Assembly (NCBI GenBank): GCA_900542325.1
Contig: UQMY01000056.1
Span: forward strand, 1-5,088
Origin: an uncultured Collinsella sp.
GTDB lineage: Bacteria; Actinomycetota; Coriobacteriia; Coriobacteriales; Coriobacteriaceae
Reading direction: 5' to 3'
Length of the DNA stretch: 5,088 nt
This document shows positions 4,456 through 5,088 of the stretch, piece by piece (within the stretch, counting starts at the first letter, position 1; each line of letters opens with the position of its first letter). The notes below the pieces were generated by a model. That model searched no databases. It was not told the DNA's origin and was given only the letters and a program-made list of their open reading frames with translations. The position numbers were made by a program, and so were the translations under genes.

Positions 4456-5088
4456 AGCGGCTGTCGCTGCAGTGGCGCATCACGTTGATGACGGCCTTAC
4501 TGATATGTTCGACCTGCGTACTTATGAATTGCCTGGTTGGTTACTCCGGCATGCGCTACATGGACTCGATTGGTGCAGAAGCGTCGGCGCACAACAAGGT
4601 GGAGACCGCAGCGCCCAGCTCATTTGACCCGGCAAGCAAAGAGCTCGACGATGAGTTGACCATCGTCGTGAGCGACGCCCAAGCATCGTTTAGCGCGACG
4701 AGCTGGTGCATAACCGCGGCGGCGACGCTGCTCGGTGGCGTGCTAGCCTACTTCGTGAGCGGATATGCGCTGCAGCCGTTGCGCTCCTTTGCGGCGCAAG
4801 TCGAGAGCGTGCGGCCCGACAACCTCGCCGACACAAAGATCAGCGAGGACGTGCCCTCTGAACTCAGGCGCTGCAGCGCGTCGTTTAACGACATGATTTC
4901 CCGCCTTGACGAGGGATTATCCGCACAAAGACAGTTTACGGGCAATGCGGCGCACGAGCTGCGCACGCCGCTCGCGCTCATGCAAGCCCAGGTTGAGTTG
5001 TTTTGCGCTGAGCACCCCGACGCCGATGCCGATACAGACACTATGACCCAATCCAGGGGCACGGAAACGACAGGAGCCCCCGCTCGTG
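4452..5088 (+). CDS. Membrane sensor histidine kinase, 3' incomplete
   Basis: The first 212 residues of a sensor kinase. TM1 is at about 10-32 (with C19, C22 and C27). A short extracytoplasmic region of about 50 residues follows (33-84), then TM2 at about 85-104. A HAMP-like linker spans 104-157 (GYALQPLRSFAAQVE...). The dimerisation/phosphoacceptor helix contains FTGNAAHELRTPLALMQAQVELF (starting at 162), with H168 the autophosphorylated histidine and the following ELRTP the usual H-box. After residue 187 an Asp/Ala/Thr-rich stretch (HPDADADTDTMTQSRGTE) sits where the second HisKA helix would be approached. The ATP-binding domain is beyond the window. It is coupled to the response regulator by the 4-nt ATGA overlap and is its cognate kinase. 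The small sensor region gives no clue to the signal; membrane or redox state would fit the neighbourhood. Confidence 0.93.
   Translation, partial: MKRLSLQWRITLMTALLICSTCVLMNCLVGYSGMRYMDSIGAEASAHNKVETAAPSSFDPASKELDDELTIVVSDAQASFSATSWCITAAATLLGGVLAYFVSGYALQPLRSFAAQVESVRPDNLADTKISEDVPSELRRCSASFNDMISRLDEGLSAQRQFTGNAAHELRTPLALMQAQVELFCAEHPDADADTDTMTQSRGTETTGAPAR

Noticed and set aside
4310..4627. Plus-strand open frame of 105 codons across the regulator-kinase junction
   Set aside because: It is out of frame with both well-supported proteins and has no domain or ribosome site.
4748..5062. Minus-strand open frame of 104 codons
   Set aside because: It is antisense to the kinase HAMP and HisKA regions, which carry recognisable motifs.

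Overview
The window looks like a chromosomal segment of a moderately GC-rich, anaerobic Gram-positive, most likely a Coriobacteriia gut bacterium (Collinsella-like). This is an impression from codon use, strong AGGAG ribosome binding sites, and gene families typical of anaerobes (cysteine-containing Crp/Fnr regulator, membrane polyferredoxin, CD1871A-type CXXC miniprotein). No taxonomic marker is present.

Layout. On the minus strand, read right to left from about 3700, is a three-gene operon: a 48-residue membrane CXXC miniprotein with a TTG start (3691-3545), an 8-nt-overlapping polytopic polyferredoxin (3552-2629), and 23 nt later a thioredoxin/TlpA-type lipoprotein (2605-1643). It is closed by a strong intrinsic terminator (1617-1590). 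A second minus-strand cluster follows: a Crp/Fnr-family regulator (1544-885), a 119-nt gap holding a 13-bp palindrome, a single-domain rhodanese (765-439), and, overlapping it by ATGA, the N-terminal part of a CoA-disulfide-reductase/NADH-oxidase-like flavoprotein (442 to the left edge). The flavoprotein departs from its family after codon 130, exactly where a GGCTCTG-type end begins, and the opposite strand reads as a protein C-terminus. This suggests that an insertion sequence interrupted the gene.

On the plus strand, divergent from the polyferredoxin operon across an 89-nt region, lie an OmpR-type response regulator (3781-4455) and a membrane histidine kinase (4452 to the right edge, incomplete), coupled by ATGA. 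The regulator appears to use a non-standard ATA start.

How the genes may work together (inference). The miniprotein, polyferredoxin and lipoprotein thioredoxin form a plausible electron relay that carries low-potential reducing power through the membrane to disulfides outside the cell. The divergent two-component system is the obvious candidate regulator. The crp-rhodanese-flavoprotein cluster looks like sulfane-sulfur/CoA-persulfide handling under a cysteine-rich Crp-type switch. Both halves concern thiol redox chemistry, but the terminator separates them transcriptionally.
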